A DNA stretch of 64,000 nt, from NCBI RefSeq assembly GCF_029537485.1, contig NZ_JARPUS010000001.1, positions 186,001 to 250,000 of the forward strand, written 5' to 3'. The number at the start of each line of letters is the position of its first letter. The first letter of the stretch is position 1. Below the pieces are notes generated by a model. It made no database searches. It was not told the origin of the DNA and saw only the letters and a program-made list of their open reading frames with translations. Made by a program: the position numbers and the translations under genes. The stretch comes from Pseudomonas sp. GOM6 (GTDB lineage: Bacteria; Pseudomonadota; Gammaproteobacteria; Pseudomonadales; Pseudomonadaceae). This document shows, one piece after another, positions 8,192 to 22,723 of this stretch.

Positions 8192-10300
8192 TCAGGCGCG
8201 CATGCGGGTGATGCGGATGACGCCGGCCAGCGAGCGCAGCTTCTTGATGACACGGGCCAGGTGCACGCGGTCATGCACGCTGATGATCAGCTGAACCACG
8301 CTGATGCGGCCGTCGCGCTCATCCATGCCGATCTTCTCGATATTGCCGTCGGCGGCGGCCACCGTGCTGGCCAGTACGGCGATCAGGCCGCGCTGGTGCT
8401 CCAGCTCGACGCGCAGTTCGACATTGAACTCGCCGGTGACATCCTTGGCCCAGTTGAGCTGGATGCACTTCTCCGGGTTGTTGCGGATGTCGGCGATGTT
8501 CTTGCAGCTTTCCAGGTGCACCACCATGCCCTTGCCGGCCGAGATGTGGCCGACGATGGGGTCGCCGGGGATCGGTGTGCAGCACTTGGCGTAGTTCAGC
8601 ACCAGGCCCTCGGTGCCGCGGATGGCCAGCGGGCCGTCCGGGCTGGGCGCGGCATCATTGCTCTCGGCCAGCAGGCGACGGGCGACCACGTAGGCCATGC
8701 GATTGCCCAGGCCGATGTCTTCCAGCAGATCCTCGATCACGTCCACGCGGTATTCGGCCAGCACGGCCTGGATGCGCTCGGCGCTGATCTTTTCCAGGTG
8801 GCTGTCGAAGCTGGTCAGGGTCTTGTTCAGCAGGCGTTCGCCCAGGCTGATCGATTCGGACCGGCGCTGCAGCTTTAGGGCGTGGCGAATGTGCGTGCGC
8901 GCCTTGCCGGTGACCACGAAATTAAGCCAGGCCGGGTTGGACCGAGCGCCGGGCGCGGTGACGATTTCCACCGTCGAGCCGCTTTCCAGGGCCTGCGACA
9001 GCGGCGCCAGGCGGCGGTTGATGCGGCAGGCGATACAGCTGTTGCCGACGTCGGTATGCACGGCGTAGGCGAAGTCGACCGCGGTGGAGCCTTTGGGCAG
9101 CTCCATGATCTTGCCTTTCGGGGTGAAGACGTAGACCTCGTCGGGGAACAGGTCGATCTTCACGCTCTCGATGAACTCCAGCGAGTTGCCGGCGCGCTGC
9201 TGCATTTCCAGCACCCCCTTGACCCACTGGCGGGCGCGGGCATGGTTGCCCTTGGGCGCTTCGTCGGCATCGGATTTGTACAGCCAGTGCGCGGCGATAC
9301 CGTTATTGGCCATCTCTTCCATCTCGCGGGTGCGGATCTGGATCTCGATGGGTACGCCGTGCATGCCGAACAACGTGGTGTGCAGCGACTGGTAGCCGTT
9401 GGCCTTAGGGATCGCGATGTAGTCCTTGAAGCGACCGGGCAGCGGCTTGTACAGGTTGTGCACGGCGCCGAGCACGCGGTAGCAGGTGTCGACCTTGTCG
9501 ACCACGATGCGGAAGGCGTAGACGTCCATGATCTCGTTGAACGCCCGACGCTTGCCGCGCATCTTCTGGTAGATGCTGTACAGGTGCTTCTCGCGCCCGG
9601 TCACTTCGCCCTGCAAGCCTTCGCGCTGCAGGCAGGCGTGGATCGACTCCTCGATCTTGGCGACGATTTCCTTGCGGTTGCCACGGGCGCGGCGTACGGC
9701 GGCGCGGATGCGCTCGGAGCGCATCGGGTGCATGGCCTTGAAGCCGAGGTCTTCGAACTCCACGCGCATGCTGTGCATGCCCAGGCGGTTGGCGATGGGT
9801 GCGTAGATTTCCAGGGTTTCCTTGGCAATGCGCCGGCGTTTCTCGCCGGACAATACTTCCAGGGTACGCATGTTGTGCAGGCGGTCGGCCAGCTTGACCA
9901 GGATCACGCGGATATCGCGGGCCATGGCCATGGCCATCTTCTGGAAGTTCTCGGCCTGGGCTTCGGCCTTGGTCTCGAAGTTCATCTGGGTCAGCTTGCT
10001 GACCCCGTCGACCAGTTCCGAGACGGTTTCGCCGAACTGCGCGGTGAGCGCTTCCTTGGCAATGCCGGTGTCCTCGATCACGTCATGCAGCATGGCGGCC
10101 ATCAGGCTCTGATGGTCCATGTGCATGTCGGCAAGGATGCTGGCGACGGCGAGCGGGTGGGTGACGTAGGCTTCGCCGCTGCGGCGACGTTGCCCGTCAT
10201 GGGCCTGCTCGGCATAGAAGTAGGCGCGGCGAACCAGGTTGACCTGATCCGCGGCCAGGTAGGTCGAGAGTCTGTCGGCGAGTCCGTCTATGCTCGGCAA
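8192..10300 (-). CDS. spoT: Bifunctional (p)ppGpp synthetase/hydrolase SpoT
   Basis: The 702-residue enzyme makes and degrades the alarmone (p)ppGpp. An N-terminal HD hydrolase domain is intact ([15 protein letters not shown], then [11 protein letters not shown]), followed by the synthetase domain ([28 protein letters not shown]), a TGS domain ([18 protein letters not shown], near residue 390) and a C-terminal ACT domain (near 625-702). The start codon is TTG at 10300; AGGAGG (10308-10313) lies seven bases upstream, which supports it strongly. It is followed by ridA and preceded by rpoZ, the standard gmk-rpoZ-spoT order. Confidence 0.97.
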   Translation of the reverse strand: MPSIDGLADRLSTYLAADQVNLVRRAYFYAEQAHDGQRRRSGEAYVTHPLAVASILADMHMDHQSLMAAMLHDVIEDTGIAKEALTAQFGETVSELVDGVSKLTQMNFETKAEAQAENFQKMAMAMARDIRVILVKLADRLHNMRTLEVLSGEKRRRIAKETLEIYAPIANRLGMHSMRVEFEDLGFKAMHPMRSERIRAAVRRARGNRKEIVAKIEESIHACLQREGLQGEVTGREKHLYSIYQKMRGKRRAFNEIMDVYAFRIVVDKVDTCYRVLGAVHNLYKPLPGRFKDYIAIPKANGYQSLHTTLFGMHGVPIEIQIRTREMEEMANNGIAAHWLYKSDADEAPKGNHARARQWVKGVLEMQQRAGNSLEFIESVKIDLFPDEVYVFTPKGKIMELPKGSTAVDFAYAVHTDVGNSCIACRINRRLAPLSQALESGSTVEIVTAPGARSNPAWLNFVVTGKARTHIRHALKLQRRSESISLGERLLNKTLTSFDSHLEKISAERIQAVLAEYRVDVIEDLLEDIGLGNRMAYVVARRLLAESNDAAPSPDGPLAIRGTEGLVLNYAKCCTPIPGDPIVGHISAGKGMVVHLESCKNIADIRNNPEKCIQLNWAKDVTGEFNVELRVELEHQRGLIAVLASTVAAADGNIEKIGMDERDGRISVVQLIISVHDRVHLARVIKKLRSLAGVIRITRMRA

Positions 10301-10363
10301 GATTGCACCTCCTGCCGTGCTGGATGTGGACCCGGTGCCGCCAAACGTCGACCAGGCATGGGC

Positions 10364-10627
10364 TTACAGAGGCTCGTTGGCCTCTTCCTCGAAGGAAACG
10401 AACAGCGGCTCTTCCTCGACCAGATCTTCCTGGGCGACGAATTCGGAGTCGACCAGGCCGGCGGCGATTTCGCGCAGGGCAACCACGGTCGGCTTGTCGT
10501 TTTCCCAGGCGACCTTGGGCTCTTTGCCGCCGGTGGCCAGTTGACGGGAGCGCTTGGTGGCCAGCATGACCAGCTCGAAGCGGTTATCGACGTTGTCCAG
10601 GCAGTCTTCAACGGTAACGCGGGCCAT
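10364..10627 (-). CDS. rpoZ: RNA polymerase omega subunit
   Basis: The 87-residue omega subunit helps assemble RNA polymerase and forms part of a ppGpp site in proteobacteria. The sequence opens with the conserved [30 protein letters not shown] and has an acidic C-terminal tail. It lies between gmk and spoT, so a ppGpp target subunit is encoded beside a ppGpp enzyme. Confidence 0.97.
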   Translation of the reverse strand: MARVTVEDCLDNVDNRFELVMLATKRSRQLATGGKEPKVAWENDKPTVVALREIAAGLVDSEFVAQEDLVEEEPLFVSFEEEANEPL

Positions 10628-10732
10628 GGTGTTCCTCGTGGCAAATAGCAGATAAAGCTGGGCCCGGATGGGCGAGCGGACTGAATAGTCTAAAAAATCA
10701 CCAGCATTAAGGGAAGGCCTTTCGCTGGCCGG

Positions 10733-11374
<642 letters not shown>

Positions 11375-11394
11375 TTATTCGAAGCCTAGGCGAC

Positions 11395-12258
11395 TTATTC
11401 GATGTTCTGTACCTGTTCGCGCATCTGCTCGATCAGGACTTTGAGGTTGACCGCGGCTTGGGTGCTGCGTGGGTCGAAGGCCTTGGAGCCCAGGGTGTTG
11501 GCCTCGCGATTGAGTTCCTGCATGAGGAAATCCAGGCGCCGGCCCGCAGCACCTCCGGTCTTGAGCACGCGGCGCACTTCACTGACGTGGGTGTTCAGGC
11601 GATCCAGTTCTTCGGCGACATCGCTCTTCTGCGCCAGCATGACCAGCTCCTGCTCCAGGCGATGCGGGTCCAGTTCAGCCTGCATTTCTGCGCAGCGGTC
11701 GAGGATCTTCTGGCGCTGGTTGGCCAGCATCTCGGGTACCAGCACGCGCAGGGCGGCGACCTCTTCCTGAATGCTGTCCAGGCGCTCGCCCAGCAGCTTG
11801 GCCAGTTCTGCACCTTCCCGGCCGCGACCGTTCTTCAGCTCGCTCAGGGCCTGCTCGAACAGCTTCAGTGCGGAATTGTTTAGGGCCTGCGGGTCGGTCG
11901 CGTCGGCGACCAGCACGCCGGGCCAGGCCAGCACTTCCAGGGGGTTGAGCGGGGCGGGGTGCTTGATCAGGGCGGCGACCTGCTCGGCGGCGCTGATCAG
12001 TTGGCTGGCGCGCGCGCTGTCGACCTGCAGGCTCTTGTCGCCATTTTCCTCGTTGAAGCGCAGGGTGCATTCCACCTTGCCGCGGGACAGGCCTTGGCGC
12101 AGGGCTTCGCGTACCGCACCTTCGAGGTCGCGGAAAGCTTCGGGCAGACGCAAATGCGGTTCCAGGTAGCGATGGTTGACCGAGCGCAGTTCCCAGCTCA
12201 GGGTGCCGTTGGCTCCGGCGCCCTCGACGCGGGCGAAGGCGGTCATGCTGTGCACCAT
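11395..12258 (-). CDS. yicC: YicC family endoribonuclease
   Basis: The 287-residue protein belongs to the YicC family (YicC N-terminal domain plus DUF1732), recently described as a ribonuclease acting on small RNAs in E. coli. It begins [15 protein letters not shown], has the conserved [18 protein letters not shown], and ends with the conserved [24 protein letters not shown]. It is divergent from rph, another RNA-processing gene, as in many gammaproteobacteria, and 41 bases upstream of gmk. Confidence 0.93.
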   Translation of the reverse strand: MVHSMTAFARVEGAGANGTLSWELRSVNHRYLEPHLRLPEAFRDLEGAVREALRQGLSRGKVECTLRFNEENGDKSLQVDSARASQLISAAEQVAALIKHPAPLNPLEVLAWPGVLVADATDPQALNNSALKLFEQALSELKNGRGREGAELAKLLGERLDSIQEEVAALRVLVPEMLANQRQKILDRCAEMQAELDPHRLEQELVMLAQKSDVAEELDRLNTHVSEVRRVLKTGGAAGRRLDFLMQELNREANTLGSKAFDPRSTQAAVNLKVLIEQMREQVQNIE

Positions 12259-12341
12259 GGGGAGAACCTCGTGGACTGACGAATGAGGCGCGAGATTGTA
12301 GCGCAGTGCGACCGTCGGCCCAATCTGCAGCGGCGCGGCGC

Positions 12342-12381
12342 TATAATGCCGGCACGTTCGGGCATCGGCGATGCCCGGGTT
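12342..12381 (+). promoter_or_regulatory. rph promoter -10 and leader hairpin
   Basis: TATAAT at 12342-12347 is a consensus -10 box; no good -35 is visible. Some 13 bases later a stem forms from GGGCATC (12360-12366) and GATGCCC (12370-12376), followed by GGGTTTTT. If transcription starts near 12354, this terminator-like hairpin lies in the short rph leader. Confidence 0.5.
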
Positions 12382-12407
12382 TTTCGCTTTTCTACAGGTA
12401 TCAGCAG

Positions 12408-13127
12408 ATGAAACGTCCCAGCGGCCGTGCTTCCACCCAGTTGCGTTCCGTGCGCATCACCCGCAACTACACCAAGCACGCCGAAGGTTCGGTGTTGGTC
12501 GAATTTGGCGACACCAAGGTGATCTGTACCGCCAGTGTTGAGTCCGGTGTGCCGCGCTTTCTCAAGGGCCAGGGCCAGGGCTGGTTGACCGCCGAGTACG
12601 GCATGCTGCCGCGCGCCACTGGTGAGCGTAACCAGCGCGAGGCAAGCAAGGGCAAGCAGGGCGGGCGCACCCTGGAAATCCAGCGCCTGATCGGTCGCTC
12701 GCTGCGCGCTGCGCTGGATATGAGCAAGCTGGGCGAAAACACCATCTATGTCGACTGCGACGTGATCCAGGCCGATGGTGGCACCCGTACTGCCTCTATT
12801 ACCGGCGCCATGGTGGCCGTGGTCGATGCGCTGAAAGTGCTGAAGAAGCGCGGTGCGCTCAAGGGCGAGCCGCTCAAGCAGATGGTTGCGGCGGTCTCTG
12901 TCGGCATCTATCAGGGCGAGCCGGTGCTCGATCTGGACTATCTCGAGGACTCTGCTGCCGAGACCGACCTCAACGTGGTCATGACTGACAGTGGTGGCTT
13001 CATCGAGGTGCAGGGCACCGCTGAGGGGGCGCCCTTCCAGCCAGAAGAGCTGAATGCCATGCTGGCGCTGGCCCAGCAGGGCATGCGCGAGCTGTTCGAG
13101 CTGCAGCGCGCCAGCCTGGCCGACTGA
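12408..13127 (+). CDS. rph: Ribonuclease PH
   Basis: The 239-residue phosphorolytic 3'-5' exoribonuclease trims tRNA 3' ends. It has the family start [30 protein letters not shown], the conserved [32 protein letters not shown] with substrate-binding arginines, and [20 protein letters not shown] in the catalytic centre. The ATG at 12408 gives the usual Rph length. It is intact, unlike the frameshifted rph of E. coli K-12, and it is not linked to pyrE here. Confidence 0.97.
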   Translation: MKRPSGRASTQLRSVRITRNYTKHAEGSVLVEFGDTKVICTASVESGVPRFLKGQGQGWLTAEYGMLPRATGERNQREASKGKQGGRTLEIQRLIGRSLRAALDMSKLGENTIYVDCDVIQADGGTRTASITGAMVAVVDALKVLKKRGALKGEPLKQMVAAVSVGIYQGEPVLDLDYLEDSAAETDLNVVMTDSGGFIEVQGTAEGAPFQPEELNAMLALAQQGMRELFELQRASLAD

Positions 13128-13151
13128 ATTTCACTTTTCGCGGAGAGCCCC

Positions 13152-13517
13152 ATGGACGAGCAGAACCTCAGCCCCACCCCGAGCCAGGACGCCCGTCAGT
13201 GGGCAATGTTCTGCCACTTCGCGGCCTTTGCCGGGTTACTGATCCCCTTCGGCAACTTGCTGGGGCCGCTGGTGGTCTGGCAGGTCAAGCGCGACCTTGA
13301 CCCGTTCGTCGATGATCAGGGCAAGGAGGCGCTGAATTTCCACATCACCGTGTCCATCGCTGTGCTGGTGTGCATGCTGCTGGCCGTGGTGGTGATCGGT
13401 TTCCTCCTGCTGCCGTTGCTCGGCCTGGCTGCGCTGATACTGACCGTTATTGGCGGGATCAAGGCCAACGAGGGCAAAACCTACCGCTACCCGCTGTGCT
13501 GGCGGTTGATCAAATAA
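13152..13517 (+). CDS. DUF4870 membrane protein
   Basis: The 121-residue protein has three hydrophobic segments. It opens with a polar tail ([28 protein letters not shown]), then [20 protein letters not shown], the conserved loop [23 protein letters not shown] and [22 protein letters not shown], all typical of DUF4870. Related proteins have no settled function. It follows rph by 24 bases and is closed by a terminator, so it is probably cotranscribed with rph. Confidence 0.88.
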   Translation: MDEQNLSPTPSQDARQWAMFCHFAAFAGLLIPFGNLLGPLVVWQVKRDLDPFVDDQGKEALNFHITVSIAVLVCMLLAVVVIGFLLLPLLGLAALILTVIGGIKANEGKTYRYPLCWRLIK

Positions 13518-13522
13518 TGTCA

Positions 13523-13545
13523 GGCCCCGCATGCGGGGCCTTTTC
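13523..13545 (+). terminator. Terminator after the DUF4870 gene
   Basis: Perfect arms GGCCCCGC (13523-13530) and GCGGGGCC (13533-13540) with a two-base loop are followed by TTTTC. It separates rph-DUF4870 from the next gene. Confidence 0.8.
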
Positions 13546-13572
13546 ATAACCACTCATACAAGGAAGCCTGAA

Positions 13573-14508
13573 GTGGCTGGAGCCAGTCTGTTAACTCTGC
13601 TCGATGACATCGCCAGCGTGCTGGACGACGTTTCGGTGATGACCAAGGTGGCGGCGAAGAAAACGGCCGGAGTGCTGGGCGACGACTTGGCGCTGAATGC
13701 CCAGCAGGTCACCGGGGTCAAGGCTGAGCGTGAGTTGCCGGTGGTCTGGGCCGTGGCCAAGGGGTCGTTTCTAAACAAGGCCATTCTGGTGCCGGCGGCA
13801 TTGCTCATCAGTGCATTTGCGCCTTGGCTGGTCACGCCGTTGCTGATGCTGGGCGGTGCTTTCCTCTGCTTCGAGGGTTTCGAGAAACTGGCGCACAAGT
13901 TCCTTCATGGCAAGGAAGAGGTGCGTCAGAAGCATGCCGAGCATGTACAGGCGCTGGCCGACCCGGCAGTGGATGTGCAGGCATTCGAGAGGGACAAGAT
14001 CAAGGGGGCGGTGCGCACCGACTTCATTCTCTCTGCCGAGATCATCGCCATCACCCTGGGAGTGGTGGCCGAGCAGGCGTTTGTGCAACAGGTCATCGTG
14101 CTGTCGGGCATCGCCCTGCTGATGACCGTCGGCGTTTATGGTCTGGTTGCCGGTATCGTCAAGCTGGATGACTTCGGCCTGTACCTGAGTCAGCGTGCTG
14201 GTGCGGCTGTGCAGCGGCTGGGGCGCGGCATCCTGTGGCTGGCGCCATGGCTGATGAAGTTACTGTCGGTGGTGGGCACGGCGGCCATGTTCATGGTCGG
14301 CGGCGGCATCCTTACCCATGGCATTCCGGGCGCCCACGAGCTGATTCATCACTGGACCGAAGCGACCGCGGCCGTGCCTGCGGTTGGCGGCGCGCTGGCA
14401 GTGCTGGCGCCTACGCTGATCAATGCCTTGTTCGGCGTGCTGGTCGGGGCGTTGGTGGTGCTGCTGGTGACTGTCGCCGGCAAGGCCTGGGGCGCACTTC
14501 GCGCCTGA
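13573..14508 (+). CDS. DUF808 family membrane protein (YedI-like)
   Basis: The 311-residue inner-membrane protein matches DUF808/Yed[49 protein letters not shown] is the conserved N terminus, and about six hydrophobic segments follow (for example [29 protein letters not shown]). The start was set at GTG 13573 because AAGGAAGCC lies just before it; an ATG at 13531 would sit inside the preceding terminator. The function is unknown. Confidence 0.85.
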   Translation: MAGASLLTLLDDIASVLDDVSVMTKVAAKKTAGVLGDDLALNAQQVTGVKAERELPVVWAVAKGSFLNKAILVPAALLISAFAPWLVTPLLMLGGAFLCFEGFEKLAHKFLHGKEEVRQKHAEHVQALADPAVDVQAFERDKIKGAVRTDFILSAEIIAITLGVVAEQAFVQQVIVLSGIALLMTVGVYGLVAGIVKLDDFGLYLSQRAGAAVQRLGRGILWLAPWLMKLLSVVGTAAMFMVGGGILTHGIPGAHELIHHWTEATAAVPAVGGALAVLAPTLINALFGVLVGALVVLLVTVAGKAWGALRA

Positions 14509-14527
14509 GGCCCTGCGGCGGGGCTGC

Positions 14528-15307
14528 TCAGATGCTGAGCAGCCAGTCGTAGTCGACGATCAGCGGCGCGTGCTGCGAGAAGCGCGGCTGGCGCGGCAGC
14601 TTGGCGTTGCGCACCACTCGGCGCATGCCAGGTGTCAGCAACTGGTAGTCGAAGCGCCAGCCGAGGTTGAGCATCTCCGCCTGCTCGCTGTCCGGCCACC
14701 AGCTGTACTGGTCGCCTTCGCGGCTGACTTCGCGCAGGGCGTCGACATAGCCCATGTTACCGATGACTTCATCCAGCCAGGCACGCTCAGGTGCCAGGAA
14801 GCCTGGTAGTTGCTGGCAATCGCGCCAGTTCTTCACATCCAGCTTCTGGTGCGCCACGTAGAGTGAGCCGCAGTAGATGTACTCGCGGCGCTTGCGGCGC
14901 TGCTTGTCCAGATAACCGGTGAAGTCGTCGATGAACTTGAACTTGTGGTTCAGGCTCTCGTCGCCGCTCTGGCCCGAGGGCAGCAGTAGCGTGGCGATAC
15001 TTACCTTGTCGAAGTCGGCCTGCAGATAACGCCCGTAACGGTCGGCCATCTCGAAGCCAAGGCCATGGATCACCGCCTTGGGCTGCAGACGCGAATAGAG
15101 CGCCACACCACCTTGGGTGGGCACTTCGGCATCGGCCGCATAGAGAAAGTAGCCGTCCAGCTGATAGGCTGGATCGTCCAGTTCGAAGGAGGAGACTCTT
15201 GTATCTTGCAGGCAGATCACGTCGGCATTCTGCGCCTGCAGCCAGCTGAGTAAGCCTCGCTCGACTGCGGCCTGAATACCATTCACGTTCACACTGATGA
15301 TCCGCAT
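14528..15307 (-). CDS. crc: Catabolite repression control protein Crc
   Basis: The 259-residue protein is the Pseudomonas global regulator that, together with Hfq, blocks translation of catabolic mRNAs with A-rich motifs when preferred carbon sources are present. The fold is that of exonuclease III (EEP family): MRIISVNVNGIQAAVERGLLSWLQ, NADVICLQDTR, YIYCGSLYVAHQKLDVKNW, FSQHAPLIVDYDW. Crc is known to lack nuclease activity. The sequence is close to P. aeruginosa Crc as I remember it, and the position divergent from pyrE is the known one. The start at 15307 gives the known length. Its CrcZ sponge RNA is not in this window. Confidence 0.97.
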   Translation of the reverse strand: MRIISVNVNGIQAAVERGLLSWLQAQNADVICLQDTRVSSFELDDPAYQLDGYFLYAADAEVPTQGGVALYSRLQPKAVIHGLGFEMADRYGRYLQADFDKVSIATLLLPSGQSGDESLNHKFKFIDDFTGYLDKQRRKRREYIYCGSLYVAHQKLDVKNWRDCQQLPGFLAPERAWLDEVIGNMGYVDALREVSREGDQYSWWPDSEQAEMLNLGWRFDYQLLTPGMRRVVRNAKLPRQPRFSQHAPLIVDYDWLLSI

Positions 15308-15357
15308 AAATGGCCCCCAAAAACACGTGCGTGTATGATACCCGAGCTCATTCCTAT

Positions 15358-15378
15358 TAGCTAAATTCATAGCTAAAT
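15358..15378. repeat. Direct repeat TAGCTAAAT in the crc/pyrE spacer
   Basis: TAGCTAAAT occurs at 15358-15366 and again at 15370-15378, one helical turn apart (12-base period). The core TAGCTA is itself palindromic. It lies between the divergent crc and pyrE starts and may be an operator or part of a promoter. Confidence 0.35.
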
Positions 15379-15399
15379 CCGTGCCGTACGGGGCTTTTC

Positions 15400-16041
15400 A
15401 TGCAGGCGTATCAACGCGAGTTCATTCGTTTTGCCATCGAGCGCGGCGTGCTGCGCTTTGGCGAGTTCACTCTCAAGTCCGGGCGTACCAGCCCTTATTT
15501 CTTCAATGCCGGCCTGTTCGACAGTGGCCTGGCGCTGGCCAAGCTGGGGCGTTTCTATGCCTCTGCCCTGATTGATGCCGGTATCGATTTCGACGTGCTG
15601 TTTGGCCCGGCCTACAAAGGTATTCCGCTGGCGGCCACGACCGCGGTGGCCTTGGCTGAACATCATCAGCGCGACCTGCCCTGGTGCTTCAATCGCAAGG
15701 AAGCCAAGGATCATGGCGAGGGCGGCACTCTGGTCGGTGCGCCGCTGGCCGGGCGGGTGATGATAGTCGACGATGTGATCACCGCCGGCACTGCGATTCG
15801 CGAGGTGATGCAGATCATCCAGGCTCAGGGTGCGCAAGCGGCGGGCGTGTTGATCGCGCTCAATCGCCAGGAGCGCGGCCAGGGCGAACTGTCGGCGATC
15901 CAGGAAGTCGAGCGCGACTACGGCATGCCGGTAGTCAGTATTGTTTCGCTGGAGCAGGTGTTGGACTATCTGGCAGGCGATAGTGAACTGAAGAAGCATC
16001 TACCGGCGGTGGAGGCCTACCGCGCGCAGTACGGTATCTAG
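15400..16041 (+). CDS. pyrE: Orotate phosphoribosyltransferase
   Basis: The 213-residue enzyme joins orotate and PRPP to make OMP in pyrimidine synthesis. The conserved [15 protein letters not shown] lies near residue 26, the catalytic loop [14 protein letters not shown] near 100, and the PRPP-binding motif [14 protein letters not shown] near 122. The length is standard. It is divergent from crc; the next gene downstream is 23 bases away and could be cotranscribed. Confidence 0.97.
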   Translation: MQAYQREFIRFAIERGVLRFGEFTLKSGRTSPYFFNAGLFDSGLALAKLGRFYASALIDAGIDFDVLFGPAYKGIPLAATTAVALAEHHQRDLPWCFNRKEAKDHGEGGTLVGAPLAGRVMIVDDVITAGTAIREVMQIIQAQGAQAAGVLIALNRQERGQGELSAIQEVERDYGMPVVSIVSLEQVLDYLAGDSELKKHLPAVEAYRAQYGI

Positions 16042-16064
16042 TCGAATAACAACAGGATGTGTTC

Positions 16065-16652
16065 ATGCTCAAACCCCTCACCCTTGGCCTGGCGCTGCTC
16101 ACGAGCCTCTGCTGTGTGATGCCTGTGACGGCGGCAGAATACTATCGCTACCTGAATGACAAGGGCGTTCCCGTGCTGGATCGCCAGGGGGTTCCGCCCG
16201 AGTTCATCGAGAAGGGTTACCAGGTGGTGGATGACCAGGGGCGCGTGGTGCGTGAAGTTGCCCCGGCGCCCAGCAAGGCAGAGCGTGAGCGCATGGCCAA
16301 GGAGAAGGCCAAGGCGGCTTCGGATGCGCAGTTGCTGCGCATTTACTCGGAGTCTGCCGATGTGGAGCGCGCGCGTGACCGCAAGCTGGCCGAGCTGGAT
16401 GGTGTGATCGGCGTGGCGCGGAGCAACCTGAGTTCGCTGCGCACGCAGCAGGCCAACTTGCAGGCCCAGGCCGCCGAGCATGAGCGAGCGGGTCGCCAGG
16501 TTCCGGAGCACTTGATTGTGCAGATTGACAATATCAAGGCCGAGCAGGTGGGGCTGGAGAGGGATATCGAGCGCTATCAGCAGGCCCGCAAGGATGCCGA
16601 GCGATCTTTCGAGGCCGATCGTTTACGCCTGATCGAGCTGCGGGGACGCTGA
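16065..16652 (+). CDS. DUF4124-like exported coiled-coil protein
   Basis: The 195-residue protein has a signal peptide (MLKPLTLGLALLTSLCCVMPVTAAE), a short DUF4124-like segment (YYRYLNDKGVPVLDRQGVPPEFIEKGYQVVDDQGRV), and then a long charged helix (about 75-195) predicted to be a coiled coil (AERERMAKEKAKAASDAQLLRIY, QQARKDAERSFEADRLRLIELRGR). AGGA seven bases before ATG 16065 favours that start over a GTG two codons upstream. The role is unknown; it is probably periplasmic. Confidence 0.75.
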   Translation: MLKPLTLGLALLTSLCCVMPVTAAEYYRYLNDKGVPVLDRQGVPPEFIEKGYQVVDDQGRVVREVAPAPSKAERERMAKEKAKAASDAQLLRIYSESADVERARDRKLAELDGVIGVARSNLSSLRTQQANLQAQAAEHERAGRQVPEHLIVQIDNIKAEQVGLERDIERYQQARKDAERSFEADRLRLIELRGR

Positions 16653-16673
16653 GCAGCGACCCCGCTCTCGTTC

Positions 16674-20191
<3,518 letters not shown>

Positions 20192-20223
20192 GCGTGGTCT
20201 CCCTGGGCAATGCGTTCCGTGAC

Positions 20224-20679
20224 TCAGTGGCTGCCGGAATGGCCAAATCCGCCGGCACCGCGCTCGCTGGCGTCGAACTCTTCGACCAGCTCAAAATGTG
20301 CCTGCACCACCGGTACCAGCACCAGTTGGGCAATGCGTTCTCCCACCGCGATGTTGAAGGCAGTCTGGCCGCGGTTCCAGCACGACACCATCAGCTCGCC
20401 CTGGTAGTCGGAGTCGATCAGGCCGACCAGGTTGCCGAGTACCACGCCATGCTTGTGGCCCAGTCCCGAGCGCGGCAGGATCAGCGCGGCCAGGCCGGGG
20501 TCGGCGATGAAGATGGACAGGCCGGTAGGAATCAGCAGGGTCTGCCCTGGTTCCAGTACGGTGTCTTCCTTGAGCATGGCGCGCAGGTCGAGGCCGGCCG
20601 AGCCAGGGGTGGCGTACTGTGGCAGGGGGAAGTCGCTGCCCAGGCGAGGGTCGAGAATCTTGGCTTGCAGTGCGTGCAT
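20224..20679 (-). CDS. dut: dUTP diphosphatase
   Basis: The 151-residue trimeric dUTPase hydrolyses dUTP to dUMP and keeps uracil out of DNA. The five family motifs are visible, including [41 protein letters not shown] and the C-terminal [11 protein letters not shown] arm that closes the active site. It lies between coaBC and algC with short gaps (23 and 32 bases). Confidence 0.97.
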   Translation of the reverse strand: MHALQAKILDPRLGSDFPLPQYATPGSAGLDLRAMLKEDTVLEPGQTLLIPTGLSIFIADPGLAALILPRSGLGHKHGVVLGNLVGLIDSDYQGELMVSCWNRGQTAFNIAVGERIAQLVLVPVVQAHFELVEEFDASERGAGGFGHSGSH

Positions 20680-20702
20680 GTAAGGCCTTTGGCGTCAGTG
20701 GA

Positions 20703-21911
20703 TCAGGTGCGCGCGAGGCGCTCGGCAATGAATGCCACCAGTTGGCGGGCGATCTTGCTCTTGCTGGTCTGGGCGAAGGGGCTGGCTTGCAACGCGCGGT
20801 CGATCACGGTGATGGCGTTCTCTTCGCTGTTAAAGCCGATGGTCGGGTTGGCCACGTCGTTGGCGACGATCAGGTCGAGGTTCTTGTCCTTCAGCTTGCG
20901 CGCAGCATAGTCCAGCAGATGCTCGGTTTCTGCGGCAAAGCCCACGCTGAACGGACGATCTGCGCGCCCGGCAATGGTGGCGAGGATGTCCGGGTTGCGC
21001 ACCAGCTGCAGTAACAGGCCGTCACCTGTAGTGGGGTCTTTCTTCATCTTCTGTGGGGCGACCACTTCCGGACGGTAGTCAGCGACAGCGGCGGAGGCGA
21101 TCAGCAGGTCGCAGGGCATGGCCGCTTCGCAGGCGGCGAGCATGTCGCGGGCGCTGACCACATCGATACGGTTGACCCGATCCGGTGTCGGCAGGTGCAC
21201 CGGACCGGTGACCAGGGTCACCTTGGCGCCCGCTTCAACGGCGGCCTCGGCCAGGGCGAAGCCCATCTTGCCGGAGCTATGGTTGGTGATGTAGCGCACC
21301 GGGTCGATGTTTTCCTGGGTCGGGCCGGCGGTGATCAATACATGCTTGCCGGTCAGCGCTTGCCACTGGAAGCAGTCGGCGGCGCGCTGCGCCAGTTCGT
21401 CGGCCTCCAGCATGCGCCCCGGGCCAACGTCGCCGCAGGCCTGGCTGCCGGCAGCGGGGCCGAACAGGTGGTAGCCGCGCTTGGCCAGGGTCTCGGCGTT
21501 GGCTTGTGTGGCCGCATCGCGCCACATGGCCTGGTTCATCGCTGGCGCCAGGGCGACCTGGGCGTCCGTGGCCAGTACCAGGGTGCTCAGCAGGTCGTCG
21601 GCCACGCCCTGAGCCAGGCGCGCCATGATGTCAGCGGTGGCGGGGGCGATCAGTACCAGATCGGCCCACTTGGCCAGCTCGATATGGCCCATCGCGGCTT
21701 CGGCAGCCGGATCGAGCAGGTCGAGGTGGACGGGGTGGCCGGACAGGGCCTGGAGGGTCAGCGGTGTGATGAATTCGCGGCCGCCGCGGGTCATGACCAC
21801 GTGGACATCGGCCCCTTGGTCGCGCAGGCGGCGAACCAGTTCCGCGCTTTTGTAAGCGGCGATGCCGCCGCCGACGCCCAGGACGATGCGTTTCCGATAC
21901 AGCCGCTGCAT
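20703..21911 (-). CDS. coaBC: CoaBC: phosphopantothenoylcysteine synthetase/decarboxylase
   Basis: The 402-residue bifunctional enzyme makes 4'-phosphopantetheine for coenzyme A. The N-terminal flavodoxin-like decarboxylase (CoaC) starts with [20 protein letters not shown] and has the PAMNQAMW and [11 protein letters not shown] segments; the C-terminal synthetase (CoaB) starts near residue 190 with [28 protein letters not shown] and has ANDV near 355. The start at 21911 fits the family; a frame 72 bases longer has no support. It is the first gene of the unit with dut, algC and argB. Confidence 0.96.
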   Translation of the reverse strand: MQRLYRKRIVLGVGGGIAAYKSAELVRRLRDQGADVHVVMTRGGREFITPLTLQALSGHPVHLDLLDPAAEAAMGHIELAKWADLVLIAPATADIMARLAQGVADDLLSTLVLATDAQVALAPAMNQAMWRDAATQANAETLAKRGYHLFGPAAGSQACGDVGPGRMLEADELAQRAADCFQWQALTGKHVLITAGPTQENIDPVRYITNHSSGKMGFALAEAAVEAGAKVTLVTGPVHLPTPDRVNRIDVVSARDMLAACEAAMPCDLLIASAAVADYRPEVVAPQKMKKDPTTGDGLLLQLVRNPDILATIAGRADRPFSVGFAAETEHLLDYAARKLKDKNLDLIVANDVANPTIGFNSEENAITVIDRALQASPFAQTSKSKIARQLVAFIAERLART

Positions 21912-22048
21912 AGGCCTGCCTTTAATAATGTGGTGTGGATAGCAACGCGATGCGACACCTCCCCAGGCCAGCCATCGCGGCAAAAAAGCCGGGCTAAGAT
22001 AGCACAGGGCCTGCGCCGGAACAGCGGGCCGACAGACAGGGAGATGTC

Positions 22049-22723
22049 ATGAGCATACGCGATTGGCCCGCGGCGGAACGTCCGCGGGAAAAGCTATTGG
22101 AGCAGGGGGCGGCGACGCTGAGCGACGCCGAGTTGCTGGCGATTTTCCTGCGTACCGGCGTTGCCGGGCAAAGTGCGGTAGACCTGGCGCGCCACCTGCT
22201 TAGCGATTTCGGCAGCCTGCGCGCACTAATGGAAGCGGATCTGGACTCCTTCAGCCAGCGTCTTGGCCTGGGACCGGCCAAATTTGCCCAGCTGCAGGCG
22301 GTGCTCGAGATGGCGCGGCGTCATCTGGCCGAGCGCCTGCGTCGAGACTCTGCCCTGGAGAGCCCTCAGGCGGTGCGCGACTACCTCAAGGCGCGCCTTC
22401 GCCATGAGCCGCATGAGGTGTTTGGTTGCCTGTTTCTCGATGCCAAGCACCGGGTGATCTGCTTCGAAGCGCTGTTCTTTGGCTCCATCGACGGTGCCAG
22501 CGTCTATCCGCGCCAGGTGGTCAAGCGCGCACTTTTTCACAATGCGGCGGCGGCGATTCTGGTGCACAACCATCCATCCGGGATCGCCGAGCCGAGTCAG
22601 GCGGATCGTTTGCTGACCGAGCGCCTGAAGGAGGCGCTCGGCCTGATCGAGGTGCGGGTGCTCGATCACTTCATCGTCGGCGACGGTGAGCCGCTGTCCA
22701 TGGCCGAGTACGGCTGGTGCTAG
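22049..22723 (+). CDS. radC: RadC family JAB1/MPN domain protein
   Basis: The 224-residue protein has an N-terminal helix-hairpin-helix region ([28 protein letters not shown]) and a C-terminal MPN/JAMM metalloprotease-like domain. Its metal motif is intact: [14 protein letters not shown] with the Glu and Asp ligands expected. Its cellular role is not settled despite the name. It is divergent from coaBC and overlaps the end of the convergent binding-protein gene by four bases. Confidence 0.92.
   Translation: MSIRDWPAAERPREKLLEQGAATLSDAELLAIFLRTGVAGQSAVDLARHLLSDFGSLRALMEADLDSFSQRLGLGPAKFAQLQAVLEMARRHLAERLRRDSALESPQAVRDYLKARLRHEPHEVFGCLFLDAKHRVICFEALFFGSIDGASVYPRQVVKRALFHNAAAAILVHNHPSGIAEPSQADRLLTERLKEALGLIEVRVLDHFIVGDGEPLSMAEYGWC

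Noticed and set aside
13531..13572. ATG start for the DUF808 gene at 13531
   Set aside because: It lies within the hairpin of the preceding terminator; GTG 13573 has AAGGAAG in front of it.
14528..15307. Exonuclease III or AP endonuclease as the product of the crc gene
   Set aside because: The fold is related, but the sequence and the pyrE neighbour match Crc, which has no nuclease activity.
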